Positions 7,909 through 18,340 of a stretch of 64,000 nucleotides of DNA are shown piece by piece. Origin of the DNA: Rhodanobacter sp. B04 (GTDB lineage: Bacteria > Pseudomonadota > Gammaproteobacteria > Xanthomonadales > Rhodanobacteraceae); contig NZ_MUNV01000006.1 of NCBI RefSeq assembly GCF_002001125.1, positions 1 to 64,000 of the forward strand, read 5' to 3'. Both the position numbers and the translations under genes were made by a program. The notes beneath the pieces were generated by a model. The model made no database searches. It was given only the letters and a program-made list of their open reading frames with translations, and was not told the DNA's origin. Position 1 is the first letter of the stretch. Every line of letters starts with the position of its first letter.

Positions 7909-9846
7909 TTGAACAAGACCTTGCTGGCAGCGGCACTCCTGAGCTGCATGACGGTTGCCCACGCAGCCGACCAGAACGACACGACCGCCCAGAACAATGC
8001 GACGACGTTTGATCCGGTGATCGTCACCGCCACGCGCACCGCGATCACCGTGAACGATGCGCTGTCGTCGGTCAGCGTGATCACCCGCGCCGACATCGAG
8101 CGGCTGCAGCCGGTGTCGGTGCTCGATCTGCTGACCGGCCTGCCGGGCGTGAACTTCACCCAGAGCGGCGGCCTCGGCCAGCAGAGCTCGCTGTTCCTGC
8201 GCGGCACCAATTCCACCCATACGCTGGTGCTGATCGACGGCGTGCGGATCGGTTCGGCGACCGCGGGGCTGGCCTCGCTGGAGCAGATTCCGGTGGAGCA
8301 GATCGAGCGCATCGAGATCGTGCGCGGTCCGCGCTCGAGCCTGTACGGCGCCGACGCGATCGGCGGCGTGATCCAGATCTTTACCCGCCATGGCCAGGCC
8401 GACGGCGGCATCACGCCGTCGCTGAGCATGACAGCCGGCAGCAACGGCCTGTTCGGCAGCCAGGCCGGCCTGTCCGGCGGCGACCAGCATGCCTGGTACA
8501 ACGTCAGCCTGGGTGGCGAGTACACCAGCGGCTTTCCCGGCTGCAAATTCGGTGCGGCCGAGGCCAATGGCGGTAACGGCGCCGGCTGCTACGTCGACGA
8601 CCTGCGCGATGACGCCTACCGCAACTGGAACGGCTCGGCGAACGCCGGTTACCGCTGGGACAACGGCACCGAGCTGGCCTTCACCTGGCTGCGCAGCAAG
8701 AACGACGTGGAATATGCTGGCAGCCCGTACGGCGGCAACGACGCCGTCAACGAGCAGCGCGTGGCTGGCGTGCGCTTGAGCTTCTCGCCGCTGGACATCT
8801 GGAAGGTCACGTTGAATGCGGGGCAGAGCAAGGACCTCGCCACCACCTATTACCAGGGCACCTATTACGGCACTTGGTACCCGTTCGCGCAGACGGGCTA
8901 CTCGAATTCACGGCGCGACCAGTACTCGTGGCAGAACGACATCGCGTTGGCTTCGAACCAGCTGCTGACGGTCGGCGTGGATTACCAGCAGGAGCATGTC
9001 GACAGCAGCACCGGCTATCTGGCCGACCACCGCAACGACTCCGGCACCTATGTGCAGTACCAGGGCACGTTCGGTCGCAACGAGTTGCAGGCGTCCGTGC
9101 GGCATGACGACAACTCGCAGTACGGCGGCCACGATACCGGCGCACTGGCCTGGGGCTACAATTTCGACCACGACCTGCGCCTGATGGCCAGCTACGGTAC
9201 GGCCTTCCACGCGCCGACCTTCAACGACTTGTACTACCCGCCGTACTACGGCATCCCGTCGGCCAATCCCAATCTCAAGCCGGAGAAGTCGCGCAGCGGC
9301 GAACTGGGCCTGAGCCAGAAGCTCGGCATCTGGAACTGGGCGGTGAATGCCTACCAGACCGACATCGACGACCTGATCCTGCTCGACCCCAGCCAGAACT
9401 ACGTGCCGTTCAATGTCAGCAAGGCACGCATCCGTGGCCTGGAAGGCCAGCTCGGCGCGAACCTGGATGGCTGGCAGGTGCAAGGTTATCTGACCCTGCA
9501 GCAACCGAAGGACGACGGCGGCGCTGCCGATGCCAACAGCGGCAACCTGCTGCCGCGTCGCCCGGAGCGCACCGCGCGCATCGACATCGACCGTCGCTTC
9601 GGCGACTTCGGCGTCGGCACCACCTGGTATGTCGCCGGCAGGAGCTACGACGATGCCGCCAATGTGAATCGCCTCGGCGGCTACAGCACGCTGGCGCTGC
9701 GGGCCAGCTGGCATTTCACGGCCGACTGGCAGGTCGAGGCCAAGCTCGCCAATGCGTTCGATAAGGAGTACGAGACCGTTTACTACTACAACCAGCCCGG
9801 GCGTACCTGGTACCTGACCCTGCGTTACAGCCCGTCCACGCACTGA
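7909..9846 (+). CDS. btuB: TonB-dependent vitamin B12 receptor
   Basis: Outer-membrane beta-barrel that takes up cobalamin with TonB energy. 645 aa from TTG 7909; a GAGGA at 7898-7902 has ideal spacing and the product starts with a signal peptide (MNKTLLAAALLSCMTVAHA). The TonB box region reads DPVIVTATRT, followed by a plug domain (LTGLPGVNFTQSGG, VLIDGVRIGS, IEIVRGPRSSLYGADAIGG) and a 22-strand barrel. The frame stays open back to 7609 through the riboswitch, which is not coding. The B12 riboswitch directly upstream makes the substrate assignment firm. No cobalamin biosynthesis genes follow. Confidence 0.94.
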   Translation: MNKTLLAAALLSCMTVAHAADQNDTTAQNNATTFDPVIVTATRTAITVNDALSSVSVITRADIERLQPVSVLDLLTGLPGVNFTQSGGLGQQSSLFLRGTNSTHTLVLIDGVRIGSATAGLASLEQIPVEQIERIEIVRGPRSSLYGADAIGGVIQIFTRHGQADGGITPSLSMTAGSNGLFGSQAGLSGGDQHAWYNVSLGGEYTSGFPGCKFGAAEANGGNGAGCYVDDLRDDAYRNWNGSANAGYRWDNGTELAFTWLRSKNDVEYAGSPYGGNDAVNEQRVAGVRLSFSPLDIWKVTLNAGQSKDLATTYYQGTYYGTWYPFAQTGYSNSRRDQYSWQNDIALASNQLLTVGVDYQQEHVDSSTGYLADHRNDSGTYVQYQGTFGRNELQASVRHDDNSQYGGHDTGALAWGYNFDHDLRLMASYGTAFHAPTFNDLYYPPYYGIPSANPNLKPEKSRSGELGLSQKLGIWNWAVNAYQTDIDDLILLDPSQNYVPFNVSKARIRGLEGQLGANLDGWQVQGYLTLQQPKDDGGAADANSGNLLPRRPERTARIDIDRRFGDFGVGTTWYVAGRSYDDAANVNRLGGYSTLALRASWHFTADWQVEAKLANAFDKEYETVYYYNQPGRTWYLTLRYSPSTH

Positions 9847-9859
9847 GTGGTTGCATGAA

Positions 9860-9881
9860 CCGCCGGCATGGAAGCCGGCGG
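9860..9881 (+). terminator. Hairpin after btuB
   Basis: CCGCCGGC (9860-9867) pairs with GCCGGCGG (9874-9881) across a 6-base loop, 14 bases after the btuB stop. There is no run of T after it, so it may be a factor-dependent or weak terminator, or an intergenic repeat. Confidence 0.4.
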
Positions 9882-10116
9882 TGTCGATGCATGGAGTGAA
9901 GGGGGAGGCTGCATGGGCCGGGCGGCACGTATAGGGGAAGCCGCACCCATGCCTTCCGACAGGGTGTGGACTTCAGGCACATACGCCGGGACCCGACTGC
10001 TGGCATAAAGCCGGCATGATCGAGATACCATTCCCCGTTGTGGCCAGCACGCTGCCTCCGGCAAGGCTTTATGGCTGCCACATTTCGCCGCCATGCTGGC
10101 CGGCCATGGACGCGCC

Positions 10117-13100
10117 GTGAATATCTTCGCACCCCTGATCCGCCGTCCGGCGGGGACCTCGCTGCTGGCGCTGGGCCTGACCCTGGCCGGCATCTGCGCC
10201 TATCTGCTGCTGGGCGTGGCCGCGTTGCCGTCGCTGGATTTCCCGGGCGTCTACGTGGTGGCCAACCAGCCGGGCGCCAGTGCGCAGACCATGGCCAACA
10301 CCGTGCTGGCGCCGCTGGAGCGTCATCTCGGGCAGATCCCCGGCATCGACGACATGTACGGCAACGCCACCGAGGGTGCCGCTTCGGTGAGCGTGCGCTT
10401 CAACTTCTCGCGTACCGCGGACAGCGCGGCGCGCGACGTGCAGGCGGCGATCAATGCCGCCGCGGTCGACCTGCCGTCGGGCATGCCGTCGCCGCCGCAG
10501 TACTTCAAGTTCGACACTTCGCAGATCCCGATCGTGTTCATCACGCTCACTTCGAGCGGGTTGCCGCAGGACAAGCTGTACGACCTCGCCGATACCTTGC
10601 TCAAGCCCGCGGTCGCGCAGATCGACGGCGTGGCGCAGGTGCAGGTATTCGGTGGCACGCCGCATGCGGTGCGCATCGAACTGGACAACAACGCGCTGGC
10701 GGCGAAGGGACTCACCTCGAACGACGTCGCCAATGCGCTGCGTGCAGCCAACGTCACCTCGCCGCAGGGGGCGCTGAGCGATGGTCACACGCAGATGACG
10801 GTGACCGCCAGCGATGGCCTGCAGGAGCCGGCCGAATTCGCCCGCCTGCTGATTTCGGTGAAGAACGGCACGCCGGTACGGCTGTCCGACGTGGCCAAGG
10901 TCTACAGCGGCGAGCAGGACGAATACCAGGCGGCATGGTTCAACCAGGAGCACACGGTCGGCCTGCAGATCACCAAGCGACCGGAAGCCAACGCGGTAGC
11001 CACGGTGGAGGCGATCCGCGCGCGACTGCCGCAGCTGCGGGCTTCGCTGCCTTCCAACATCACCCTCACGCCGGTGTTCGACCTCACCCAGACCACCAAG
11101 TCGGCGCTGCACGAGGTGAAGGTGGCGCTGCTGATCTCGATCGTGATGGTGGTGCTGGTGATGCTGGTGTTCCTGCGCCGGCTGCGACCGACCATGATCG
11201 CCACCTTGAGCGTACCGCTGTCGCTGGCCGGTGCGTTCGTGGTGATGTGGGCGCTCGGTTATACGCTCAACACCTTGTCGCTGGTGGCGCTGGTGCTATG
11301 CATCGGCTTCGTGGTGGACGATGCGATCGTGGTGATCGAGAACATCGTGCGCCACATGGAACATGGCATGTCGCCGATGCAGGCGGCGCTGACCGGCGTG
11401 GGCGAGATCGGTTTCACGGTGATCTCGATCACGCTGTCGCTGGTGGCGGTGTTCGCGCCGCTGCTGTTCGGCAACAACATGTTGATCATGTTGTTGCGCG
11501 AGTTCTCGGTGACGCTGACCGCGGCGGTGGTGATCTCCGCGCTGGTCTCGCTCACGCTCACCCCGGCGCTGTGCGCCTATCTGCTCAAGCACGAACCGGC
11601 CAACCCGCCGCCGCCGGGCCGGCTGGAACGCGCGGTGGAGCGTTTCGATCGCGGTATGCTGCGCATGTACGAGCGTGCGCTGGACTGGGCGATGCGGCAC
11701 CGGCGGATCATGCGCTGGCAGCCTTTGATCCTGCTGATCGTCACCGTTCTGCTCGGCATGGCGGTGGTGAAGACCGCAGGCGGTACCTTCATGCCGGAAG
11801 AGGACACCGGGCAGTTGCAGGTGGAGATCAGTGCGGATGCCAACATCTCGCCGGCGCAGCTGACCGAGCGCACCCAGTCTGTGATGAAGATCATGCTGGC
11901 CGATCCGGCCGTGCTCGACCAGCTGACCATGCTCGGTGGCAACGACGCCGGTGGCGCGGTAGGCAATACGGCGCAGATGTTTGTCGACCTGAAGCCTCGC
12001 GGCAGCGGCCCGGGCGAGCGGCCGGAGAACATCAAGAAAGTCATCGAGCGGCTGTCCAAACAGTACGACAAGCTGGCCGACGTGAAGGTTTCGGTCAGTG
12101 CCTCGCAGTTCCTCGGCGGTGGCGGCAGCGGCGACAAGGGCGGCCAGTACGAATTCCAGCTGGTCGACAGCAACGGCGGCGACCTGCAGCCGTCGGCGCT
12201 GAAGATGGTGCGCCAGATGCGCACGATGAAGGAATTCCGCGACGTCAGCAGCAACTTCGACCAGGTCGGCAAGCAGCAACTGCTGAAGGTGAATCGCGAG
12301 GCAGCCAGCCGCCTGCAGGTCAGCATGGGTGCCGTGGATACGGCGCTGTACAACTCGTTCGGGCAACGCCAGGTCTCGACGATCTATTCGGACATCAACC
12401 AGTACTTCGTGGTGCTCACCACCGGCTCGGCCGACAGCGTCAGCCCGGAGGGCCTGCTGAATTTGCGCGTGCGCAACAACCAGGGGCTGATGATTCCGCT
12501 GTCTGCGTTGGCGCACATCGAACCCAACAGCACGCCGCTGCGCATCCGCCATCACAACCAGATGGAAGCGGCCACGATCACCTACAACCTCGCCAAGGAC
12601 GTGCCGCAGGACAGCGGCATCAAGCTGGTCGAGCAGGCCGCCTATGCGGCCGGGCTGCCGGCCGGCATCCGGGTCGATTTCACCGGCCAGAACCAGCGCC
12701 TGCAGCAGGCCCAGTCCAACGGCATGGTGCTGCTGATCGGCTCGATCATCGCGATGTACATCGTGCTCGGCATCCTCTACGAGAGCCTCGGTCATCCGCT
12801 GACGATTCTTTCCACCCTGCCGGCGGCCGGTGCCGGCGCGTTCCTGGCGATGCTGGTGACGCAGACGCAGCTCTCGCTGATGGCGATCATCGCGATCCTG
12901 ATGCTGATCGGCATCGTCAAGAAGAATGCGATCCTGATGGTCGACTTTGCCCTGGTCGGCGAACGCGAGCGCGGGCTGCCTGCGCCCGAGGCGATCCGCG
13001 AGGCCGCGCTGGTGCGCTTCCGCCCGATCACCATGACCACGCTGGTGGCGATGGGGGCGGCGCTGCCGCTGGCGATCGGTTTCGGCATCGGCTCGGAAAT

Positions 13101-13272
13101 GCGCCAACCGCTCGGCATCGCGATCGTCGGCGGCCTGCTGGTGTCGCAGCTGTTGACCCTGCTCAGCACGCCGGCGATCTACCTGTGGAACCACGACCGC
13201 AAGATCCGCAAGGCGGCGCGGCGCGAGCGCCGCGCCGAGAAGCGCCGGCTGAAGGCGCTGCCGGCGACATGA
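10117..13272 (+). CDS. RND efflux pump inner-membrane subunit, copy 1
   Basis: Proton-driven multidrug exporter of the HAE-1 RND family (AcrB/MdtB/MdtC type), 1051 aa, 12 transmembrane helices with two large periplasmic loops. The proton-relay aspartates are present in TM4 (GFVVDDAIVVIENI) and the relay lysine in TM10 (GIVKKNAILMVDFA). GTG 10117 (VNIFAPLIRRPAG) is chosen because the paralogue starts at the same place with ATG; ATG 10093, 8 codons upstream, is possible. Usually an adaptor (MFP) gene lies directly upstream, but only 270 bp separate this gene from btuB, so no adaptor or outer-membrane factor is encoded here. Confidence 0.92.
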   Translation: MNIFAPLIRRPAGTSLLALGLTLAGICAYLLLGVAALPSLDFPGVYVVANQPGASAQTMANTVLAPLERHLGQIPGIDDMYGNATEGAASVSVRFNFSRTADSAARDVQAAINAAAVDLPSGMPSPPQYFKFDTSQIPIVFITLTSSGLPQDKLYDLADTLLKPAVAQIDGVAQVQVFGGTPHAVRIELDNNALAAKGLTSNDVANALRAANVTSPQGALSDGHTQMTVTASDGLQEPAEFARLLISVKNGTPVRLSDVAKVYSGEQDEYQAAWFNQEHTVGLQITKRPEANAVATVEAIRARLPQLRASLPSNITLTPVFDLTQTTKSALHEVKVALLISIVMVVLVMLVFLRRLRPTMIATLSVPLSLAGAFVVMWALGYTLNTLSLVALVLCIGFVVDDAIVVIENIVRHMEHGMSPMQAALTGVGEIGFTVISITLSLVAVFAPLLFGNNMLIMLLREFSVTLTAAVVISALVSLTLTPALCAYLLKHEPANPPPPGRLERAVERFDRGMLRMYERALDWAMRHRRIMRWQPLILLIVTVLLGMAVVKTAGGTFMPEEDTGQLQVEISADANISPAQLTERTQSVMKIMLADPAVLDQLTMLGGNDAGGAVGNTAQMFVDLKPRGSGPGERPENIKKVIERLSKQYDKLADVKVSVSASQFLGGGGSGDKGGQYEFQLVDSNGGDLQPSALKMVRQMRTMKEFRDVSSNFDQVGKQQLLKVNREAASRLQVSMGAVDTALYNSFGQRQVSTIYSDINQYFVVLTTGSADSVSPEGLLNLRVRNNQGLMIPLSALAHIEPNSTPLRIRHHNQMEAATITYNLAKDVPQDSGIKLVEQAAYAAGLPAGIRVDFTGQNQRLQQAQSNGMVLLIGSIIAMYIVLGILYESLGHPLTILSTLPAAGAGAFLAMLVTQTQLSLMAIIAILMLIGIVKKNAILMVDFALVGERERGLPAPEAIREAALVRFRPITMTTLVAMGAALPLAIGFGIGSEMRQPLGIAIVGGLLVSQLLTLLSTPAIYLWNHDRKIRKAARRERRAEKRRLKALPAT

Positions 13273-13460
13273 GCGGCGCAGTCAGTCGGGCATGACGAGA
13301 GTGGAGAGGGCGGGGCCTTTCAGGCACATTTGCAGGTACGCCGCCGCAGGCATGAAGCCGGCATGACCCGAATGCCGACCATTGTCGTTACCCTGTCGTC
13401 CACCGCGGGCATGCCTGACCATGGCGACTCACCGTTATGCTTGCGGGCCAGGGAAGCGCC

Positions 13461-16400
13461 ATGAATATCTTTGCACCACTGATCCGCCGCCCCGCCGGCA
13501 CCTCGCTGCTCGCCATCGGCCTGATGCTGGCCGGGATGTGGGCATACCTGCTGCTGGGCGTGGCGGCGTTCCCGTCGATCGAGTTTCCCGGCGTGGCGGT
13601 GTTTGCGCAGATGCCCGGCGCCAGCGCGCAGACCATGGCGACCACCGTGGTGGCGCCGCTGGAACGGCATCTGGGACGGATCGCCGGGGTCAAGCAGATG
13701 TTCTCCAGCGCCAGCGAGGGCGGCGCGCAGATCCAGGTTCTGTTCGACACCAGCCGCAAAGTCGACGCCGCAGCGCGCGACGTGCAGGCAGCGATCAATG
13801 CCGCCTCCGCCGACCTGCCGTCGGGCCTGCCCAGCCCGCCCAGCTACATCAAGTTCGACACCTCGCAGATTCCGGTGCTGCTGGTCTCGCTGACCTCCAC
13901 CAGCCTGCCGCCGGACAAGCTGTACGACCTCACCGACACCTTGCTGAAGCCGGCGGTGGCGCAGATTCCAGGGGTGGCGCAGGTGACCGTGTCCGGCGGT
14001 GCGCCGCACGCGGTGCGCATCGCGTTGAACGCCGCGGCGCTAGCCAACAAGGGCATCACCGCGAACGACGTGGCGAACGCCTTGCGCGCGGCCAATGTCA
14101 CCTCGCCGCAGGGCACGCTCAGCAACGGCGTCTCGCAGATGACGGTGACCGCCAGCGATTCGCTGCATACCGCGCAGGAGTTCGCGCAGCTGGTGATCGC
14201 CAGCCACAACGACATTCCGGTGAGACTGTCCGATGTGGCCACGATCAGCAGCGGCCAGCAGGACCAGTATGCGGCGGCGTGGTTCAACGGCACCCGTGCG
14301 GTGACGATGCAGATCAGCAAGCGGCCGGAGGCGAACGCGGTGGCCACAGTGGAGGCGATCCGCGCCGCGCTGCCGACGTTCCACAACCTGCTGCCGGCTG
14401 ACGTGCAGATCGTGCCGATCTTCGACCTCACGCCGACCACCGAGTCCGCGCTGCACGAGGTGGAGGTCGCGTTGTTGATGAGCATCGTGATGGTGGCGCT
14501 GGTGATGCTGGTGTTCCTGCGCCGGCTGCGGCCCACCGTGATCGCCATGTTCAGCGTGCCGCTGTCGCTGGCCGGCGCCTTCGTGCTGATGTGGCTGCTC
14601 GGCTTCACCCTCAACATCTTCTCGCTGGTGGCGCTGGTGTTGTGCGTGGGCTTCGTGGTGGACGACGCGATCGTGGTGATCGAGAACATCGTGCGCCACA
14701 TGGAGCGGGGCATGGCGCCATTGCAGGCGGCGCTCACCGGCGTGCAGGAGATCGGCTTCACGGTGATCTCGATCACGCTGTCGCTGATCGCGGTGTTCGG
14801 CCCGATGGTGTTCGGCGACAACATCTTCACCACGCTGATGCGCGAGTTCGCGGTGACCCTGATCGCCACCATCGTGATCTCGGCGCTGGTCTCGCTCACG
14901 CTTACGCCGGCGCTGTGCGGCAGCTGGCTGCTGCACGAGCCGCAGGGCGCTGTGCGCGCACCGGGCCGGCTGGAGCGCATGGCGGAGCGTTTCGACAACG
15001 GCATGCTGCGCATCTACGAGCGCGGGCTGGATTGGGCGATGCACCATCGCCGCGTCATGCGCTGGCAGCCACCGATCCTGCTGGTGCTGACCGTGCTGCT
15101 GGCGGTGGTGGTGGCCATGGTTGCCGGCGGCGGCCTGATGCCGAAGGAGGACACCGGCCTGCTGCGCGCAGTGATCGTCGCCGACGCCAATATTTCGCCG
15201 ACCCAGCTGGCCCGCCGCACGCAGGCGATGGCCACGGTGTTGCAGGCCGATCCGGCGGTGCTCGACGTCTCCACCATCCTGGGCGGCGGCAACAACAACA
15301 GCACGGTGACCAACCGCTCGATCCTGTTCGTCGATCTCAAGCCGCTCGGCGATGGCCCCGGCGACCGCCACGATTCGGCGCAGGCGGTGGTCGACCGGCT
15401 GGCCAAGTACTACAAGACGGTGACCGACCTCAACGTGTCGCTCACCGCGGTGCAGTTCATCCAGGGCGGTGGCCCCGGCGACAGCAGCCAGGGCCAGTAC
15501 GCGTTCCAGCTCAGCAGCAACGACGGCACGCCGCTGCAGCAACCCACGCTGCAGCTGGCGCGGGTCATGCGCGGCATGAAGCAGTTCCGTGACGTCAGCA
15601 CCAGCTTCGACAGCGTCGGCAAGCAGCAGATGCTGCAGGTGGATCGCGACGTCGCCGCGCGCCTCGACGTCAGCATCGGCCAGGTCGATTCGGCGCTGTA
15701 CGACGCGTTCGGCCAGAACCAGGTGTCGACGATCTATTCGGACATCAACCAGTACCGCGTGGTGCTCACCGCCGACAATGCCGACGCGCTGAGCCCGGCC
15801 ACCCTGCTCAACACCTACGTGCGCAGTTCGACCGGCAAGATGATTCCGCTGTCCGCGCTGGCGCGGATCCAGCCCGGCATCGCCCCGGTCACCGTCAGCC
15901 ATTACAACCAGCTCGAATCGGCCTCGATCAACTACAACCTGGACAAAGGCGTCAGCCAGGCGGACGGCCTCAAGCTGGTCGACCAGGCGATGTTTGCCGC
16001 CCACCTGCCGCCGGGCGTGCAGAAGCAGTACACCGGCGACAACCAGAACCTGATGGATGCGTTGAGCAATGCGCTGATCATGCTGCTGGCGGTGATCCTG
16101 GTGATGTACGTGGTGCTGGGCATCCTCTACGAGAGCCTGATCCATCCGCTGACGATTCTTTCCACCTTGCCGGCCGCAGGCATGGGCGCGTTCCTGGCGA
16201 TGCTGGTCACGCACACCCAGCTCACCCTGATGTCGGTGATCGCGGTGCTGATGCTGATCGGCATCGTCAAGAAAAACGCGATCCTGATGGTCGACTTCGC
16301 CCTGGTCGCCGAACGCGAGCACGGCCGCACGCCGCCGGAGGCGATCCGCGAAGCCGCGCTGGTGCGCTTCCGCCCGATCACCATGACCACCCTGGTGGCG

Positions 16401-16640
16401 ATGGGCGCGGCGCTGCCGCTGGCGATCGGTTTCGGCTACGGCTCGGAGATGCGCCAGCCGCTCGGCATCGCCATCCTCGGTGGCCTGTTCGTGTCGCAGC
16501 TGCTGACCCTGCTCAGCACGCCGGCGATCTACCTGTGGCAGCACGACCGCCGCGAACGCAAGGCGAAGCGCCAGCAGCTGCGCGCCGAGATCCGGCGCCA
16601 GCGCCTGCTGCAACAGCAGATGCCGGCATTGCCGAAATAG
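13461..16640 (+). CDS. RND efflux pump inner-membrane subunit, copy 2
   Basis: Second HAE-1 RND pump, 1059 aa, closely similar along its whole length to copy 1 (for example MNIFAPLIRRPAGTSLL at the start, GFVVDDAIVVIENI in TM4, GIVKKNAILMVDFA in TM10). ATG 13461 has AGGGA at 13450-13454. The 142 bp upstream resembles the 145 bp upstream of copy 1, so gene plus leader were duplicated together. Paired pumps of this kind can work as a heteromer, as MdtB-MdtC do; without adaptor or porin genes nearby the partner proteins must be encoded elsewhere. Confidence 0.92.
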   Translation: MNIFAPLIRRPAGTSLLAIGLMLAGMWAYLLLGVAAFPSIEFPGVAVFAQMPGASAQTMATTVVAPLERHLGRIAGVKQMFSSASEGGAQIQVLFDTSRKVDAAARDVQAAINAASADLPSGLPSPPSYIKFDTSQIPVLLVSLTSTSLPPDKLYDLTDTLLKPAVAQIPGVAQVTVSGGAPHAVRIALNAAALANKGITANDVANALRAANVTSPQGTLSNGVSQMTVTASDSLHTAQEFAQLVIASHNDIPVRLSDVATISSGQQDQYAAAWFNGTRAVTMQISKRPEANAVATVEAIRAALPTFHNLLPADVQIVPIFDLTPTTESALHEVEVALLMSIVMVALVMLVFLRRLRPTVIAMFSVPLSLAGAFVLMWLLGFTLNIFSLVALVLCVGFVVDDAIVVIENIVRHMERGMAPLQAALTGVQEIGFTVISITLSLIAVFGPMVFGDNIFTTLMREFAVTLIATIVISALVSLTLTPALCGSWLLHEPQGAVRAPGRLERMAERFDNGMLRIYERGLDWAMHHRRVMRWQPPILLVLTVLLAVVVAMVAGGGLMPKEDTGLLRAVIVADANISPTQLARRTQAMATVLQADPAVLDVSTILGGGNNNSTVTNRSILFVDLKPLGDGPGDRHDSAQAVVDRLAKYYKTVTDLNVSLTAVQFIQGGGPGDSSQGQYAFQLSSNDGTPLQQPTLQLARVMRGMKQFRDVSTSFDSVGKQQMLQVDRDVAARLDVSIGQVDSALYDAFGQNQVSTIYSDINQYRVVLTADNADALSPATLLNTYVRSSTGKMIPLSALARIQPGIAPVTVSHYNQLESASINYNLDKGVSQADGLKLVDQAMFAAHLPPGVQKQYTGDNQNLMDALSNALIMLLAVILVMYVVLGILYESLIHPLTILSTLPAAGMGAFLAMLVTHTQLTLMSVIAVLMLIGIVKKNAILMVDFALVAEREHGRTPPEAIREAALVRFRPITMTTLVAMGAALPLAIGFGYGSEMRQPLGIAILGGLFVSQLLTLLSTPAIYLWQHDRRERKAKRQQLRAEIRRQRLLQQQMPALPK

Positions 16641-16688
16641 CGGCTTCCCGCAGTCCGCGCAGGGATAAGGATGGTCTGAAGGACTCGC

Positions 16689-16728
16689 CATCCCGGTTCT
16701 TGCCCCCTGTTCGGGGTTCGCCGGGATG
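16689..16728. terminator. Hairpin between convergent RND and MFS genes
   Basis: CATCCCGG (16689-16696) and CCGGGATG (16721-16728) are complementary, and CCCC/GGGG pairs inside the loop. It lies between two genes that converge (stops at 16640 and 16814), so it may serve as a two-way terminator; it also looks like a REP-type intergenic repeat. There is no strong T-tract. Confidence 0.45.
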
Positions 16729-16813
16729 ACGAGCAAAATGTATTCAGGCCATCCCTGGCAACCGCGGTCTCTCTAGATCATTGATCGGATGCATGGCTGA
16801 GCAGTCATCATCT

Positions 16814-18097
16814 TCACGCCTCGGCCGGTCGTGCCGCACCGATGCTGCGCAGCGCCGGGCTGGTCATGCAGCCGAGCGCGATCGCGCTCAGCGTCAGTCC
16901 CGCACCGACGAACAGCGCCGGCAGCGAGATCACCTTCAGCAGGCTGCCGGCGATCGCCGCCGACAGCGGCCCGAGGCCCATGAAGGTGAACATCAGCACG
17001 CTCATCGTGCGGCCCATCATCTCCGGCGCCACCCGGCGCTGGATCCAGCTGACGATGGCGATCTGCGCGATGCCGCCCAGCATGCCGGTGGCGGCCAGCA
17101 GCGCGGCACCGCCCACGGTCGAGTGATCCAGCGCCAGCGTGGCCAGCACCAGTCCGACGAGGCTGTCGATGCCCAGCACCATCAGGCCCAGCCGGCCGCG
17201 TACCAGCTTGCTGGCGAAGCCGGACAGCGCGCTGCCCAGCAGCATGCCGACACCGTTCGCGGTCATCAGGATGCCCAGCGAGGCTGCGCCCAGATCCAGC
17301 CGGGTATCGGCCAGCACCGGCAGGCCGACCTGGATCGGGCCGCCCACGAACACCGACACCACCGCCGCATACAGGATGAAGGCGCGCAACGGCAGGTCGG
17401 CCCAGATGGTGCGGATGCCGCTGGCGACATTGCCCAGCACGCTGCCGACCGGTGCCTTCGGGTGATGGTCGCTGTGGATGCGCACCAGCATCAGCGAGCC
17501 GAGCGAGAACAGGAAGCTCACCGCATCCACGCCGAAGGCCAGCCCGAGTCCGCTGGCGTCGGCGACGACCTGCCGCTGTCCCGCATGCGCACCGGTGCCG
17601 ATCACCAGGCCGGCCAGCACCGGGCCGACGATCATGCTCAGCTGGCGCATGCCCATGAACAGCGCATTGGCCGGCTGCAGCTGCGTCGGCTCCACCAACT
17701 GCGGCAGGATCGCCGAACCCGCCGGATAGGCAAACGCGGTGGACAGGCCGATGCCCAACGCGATCACGTAGATCATCCACATGTGGATGGCCCCGGCCAG
17801 CACCAGCAGCGCCAGCAGGCTGACCAGCAGGGCGTTGACCGCGCGTCCGGCAAGCAGCACCCGTCGCGGCGACATGCGATCCACCACCGCGCCGCCGATC
17901 AGCATGAACACCGCACGCGGCAGCGCGATCGCCGCCAGCACCAGGCCCAGCGCGGCCGGGTCGCCGGTGAGCTTCAGCACCAGCCACGGCAACGCCACCA
18001 GGGTGAACTGGTCGCCGATCGCCGAGATCGTGCTGCCGCCGAACAGCAGGGTGAAATTGTGGTTGGCGAACAGCGAGCTGCGCGGAGTGGGCTGCAT
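16814..18097 (-). CDS. MFS transporter (EntS/MFS_3-like exporter)
   Basis: Inner-membrane major facilitator with about 12 predicted helices, 427 aa. The start FANHNFTLLFGGSTISAIGD and the loop motif GGAVVDRMSPRRVLLAGR (about 68-85, MFS motif A) fit the MFS_3 group that includes enterobactin and macrolide exporters. Substrate is not predictable. It is transcribed towards the RND genes and away from the cassette array; the 243 bp between its start and the VOC gene hold no recognisable gene. Confidence 0.82.
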   Translation of the reverse strand: MQPTPRSSLFANHNFTLLFGGSTISAIGDQFTLVALPWLVLKLTGDPAALGLVLAAIALPRAVFMLIGGAVVDRMSPRRVLLAGRAVNALLVSLLALLVLAGAIHMWMIYVIALGIGLSTAFAYPAGSAILPQLVEPTQLQPANALFMGMRQLSMIVGPVLAGLVIGTGAHAGQRQVVADASGLGLAFGVDAVSFLFSLGSLMLVRIHSDHHPKAPVGSVLGNVASGIRTIWADLPLRAFILYAAVVSVFVGGPIQVGLPVLADTRLDLGAASLGILMTANGVGMLLGSALSGFASKLVRGRLGLMVLGIDSLVGLVLATLALDHSTVGGAALLAATGMLGGIAQIAIVSWIQRRVAPEMMGRTMSVLMFTFMGLGPLSAAIAGSLLKVISLPALFVGAGLTLSAIALGCMTSPALRSIGAARPAEA

Positions 18098-18340
18098 CGG
18101 GAAGTCCTGGGGCGCCGCTGCTTATCGGCGCTGTCGTGGAGGGACGTACTTGGAAACGGCGTTGCATGGTAGCTGGGCGAAGCGGTCAGCGACCACCGCG
18201 GGACGACCTTGGCCATGCATGAACGCATGCGACGAGGCTTTGACAACAAACGAGGATGGCGCGAGGACTGATGAAGGCCTGAAAGCCCAAGACAAGGGCA
18301 TCAAGCGCGTGGCGTTGACGGGAAGTCTGTTGCGGCGTTT

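Noticed and set aside
10093-10116. ATG 10093 as the start of the first RND gene
   Set aside because: The paralogue starts at the position equivalent to GTG 10117, and the eight extra residues lie outside the family N-terminus; kept only as an alternative.
14040-16736. 898-codon open frame on the minus strand across the second RND gene
   Set aside because: It is the antisense shadow of a GC-rich gene; its translation is rich in Arg/His/Gln without any domain, while the plus frame is a clear RND pump.
18290-18340. A further attC site behind the VOC gene
   Set aside because: No CTAAC...GTTAG core or palindromic arrangement is visible there; the 3' boundary of the last cassette seems lost.
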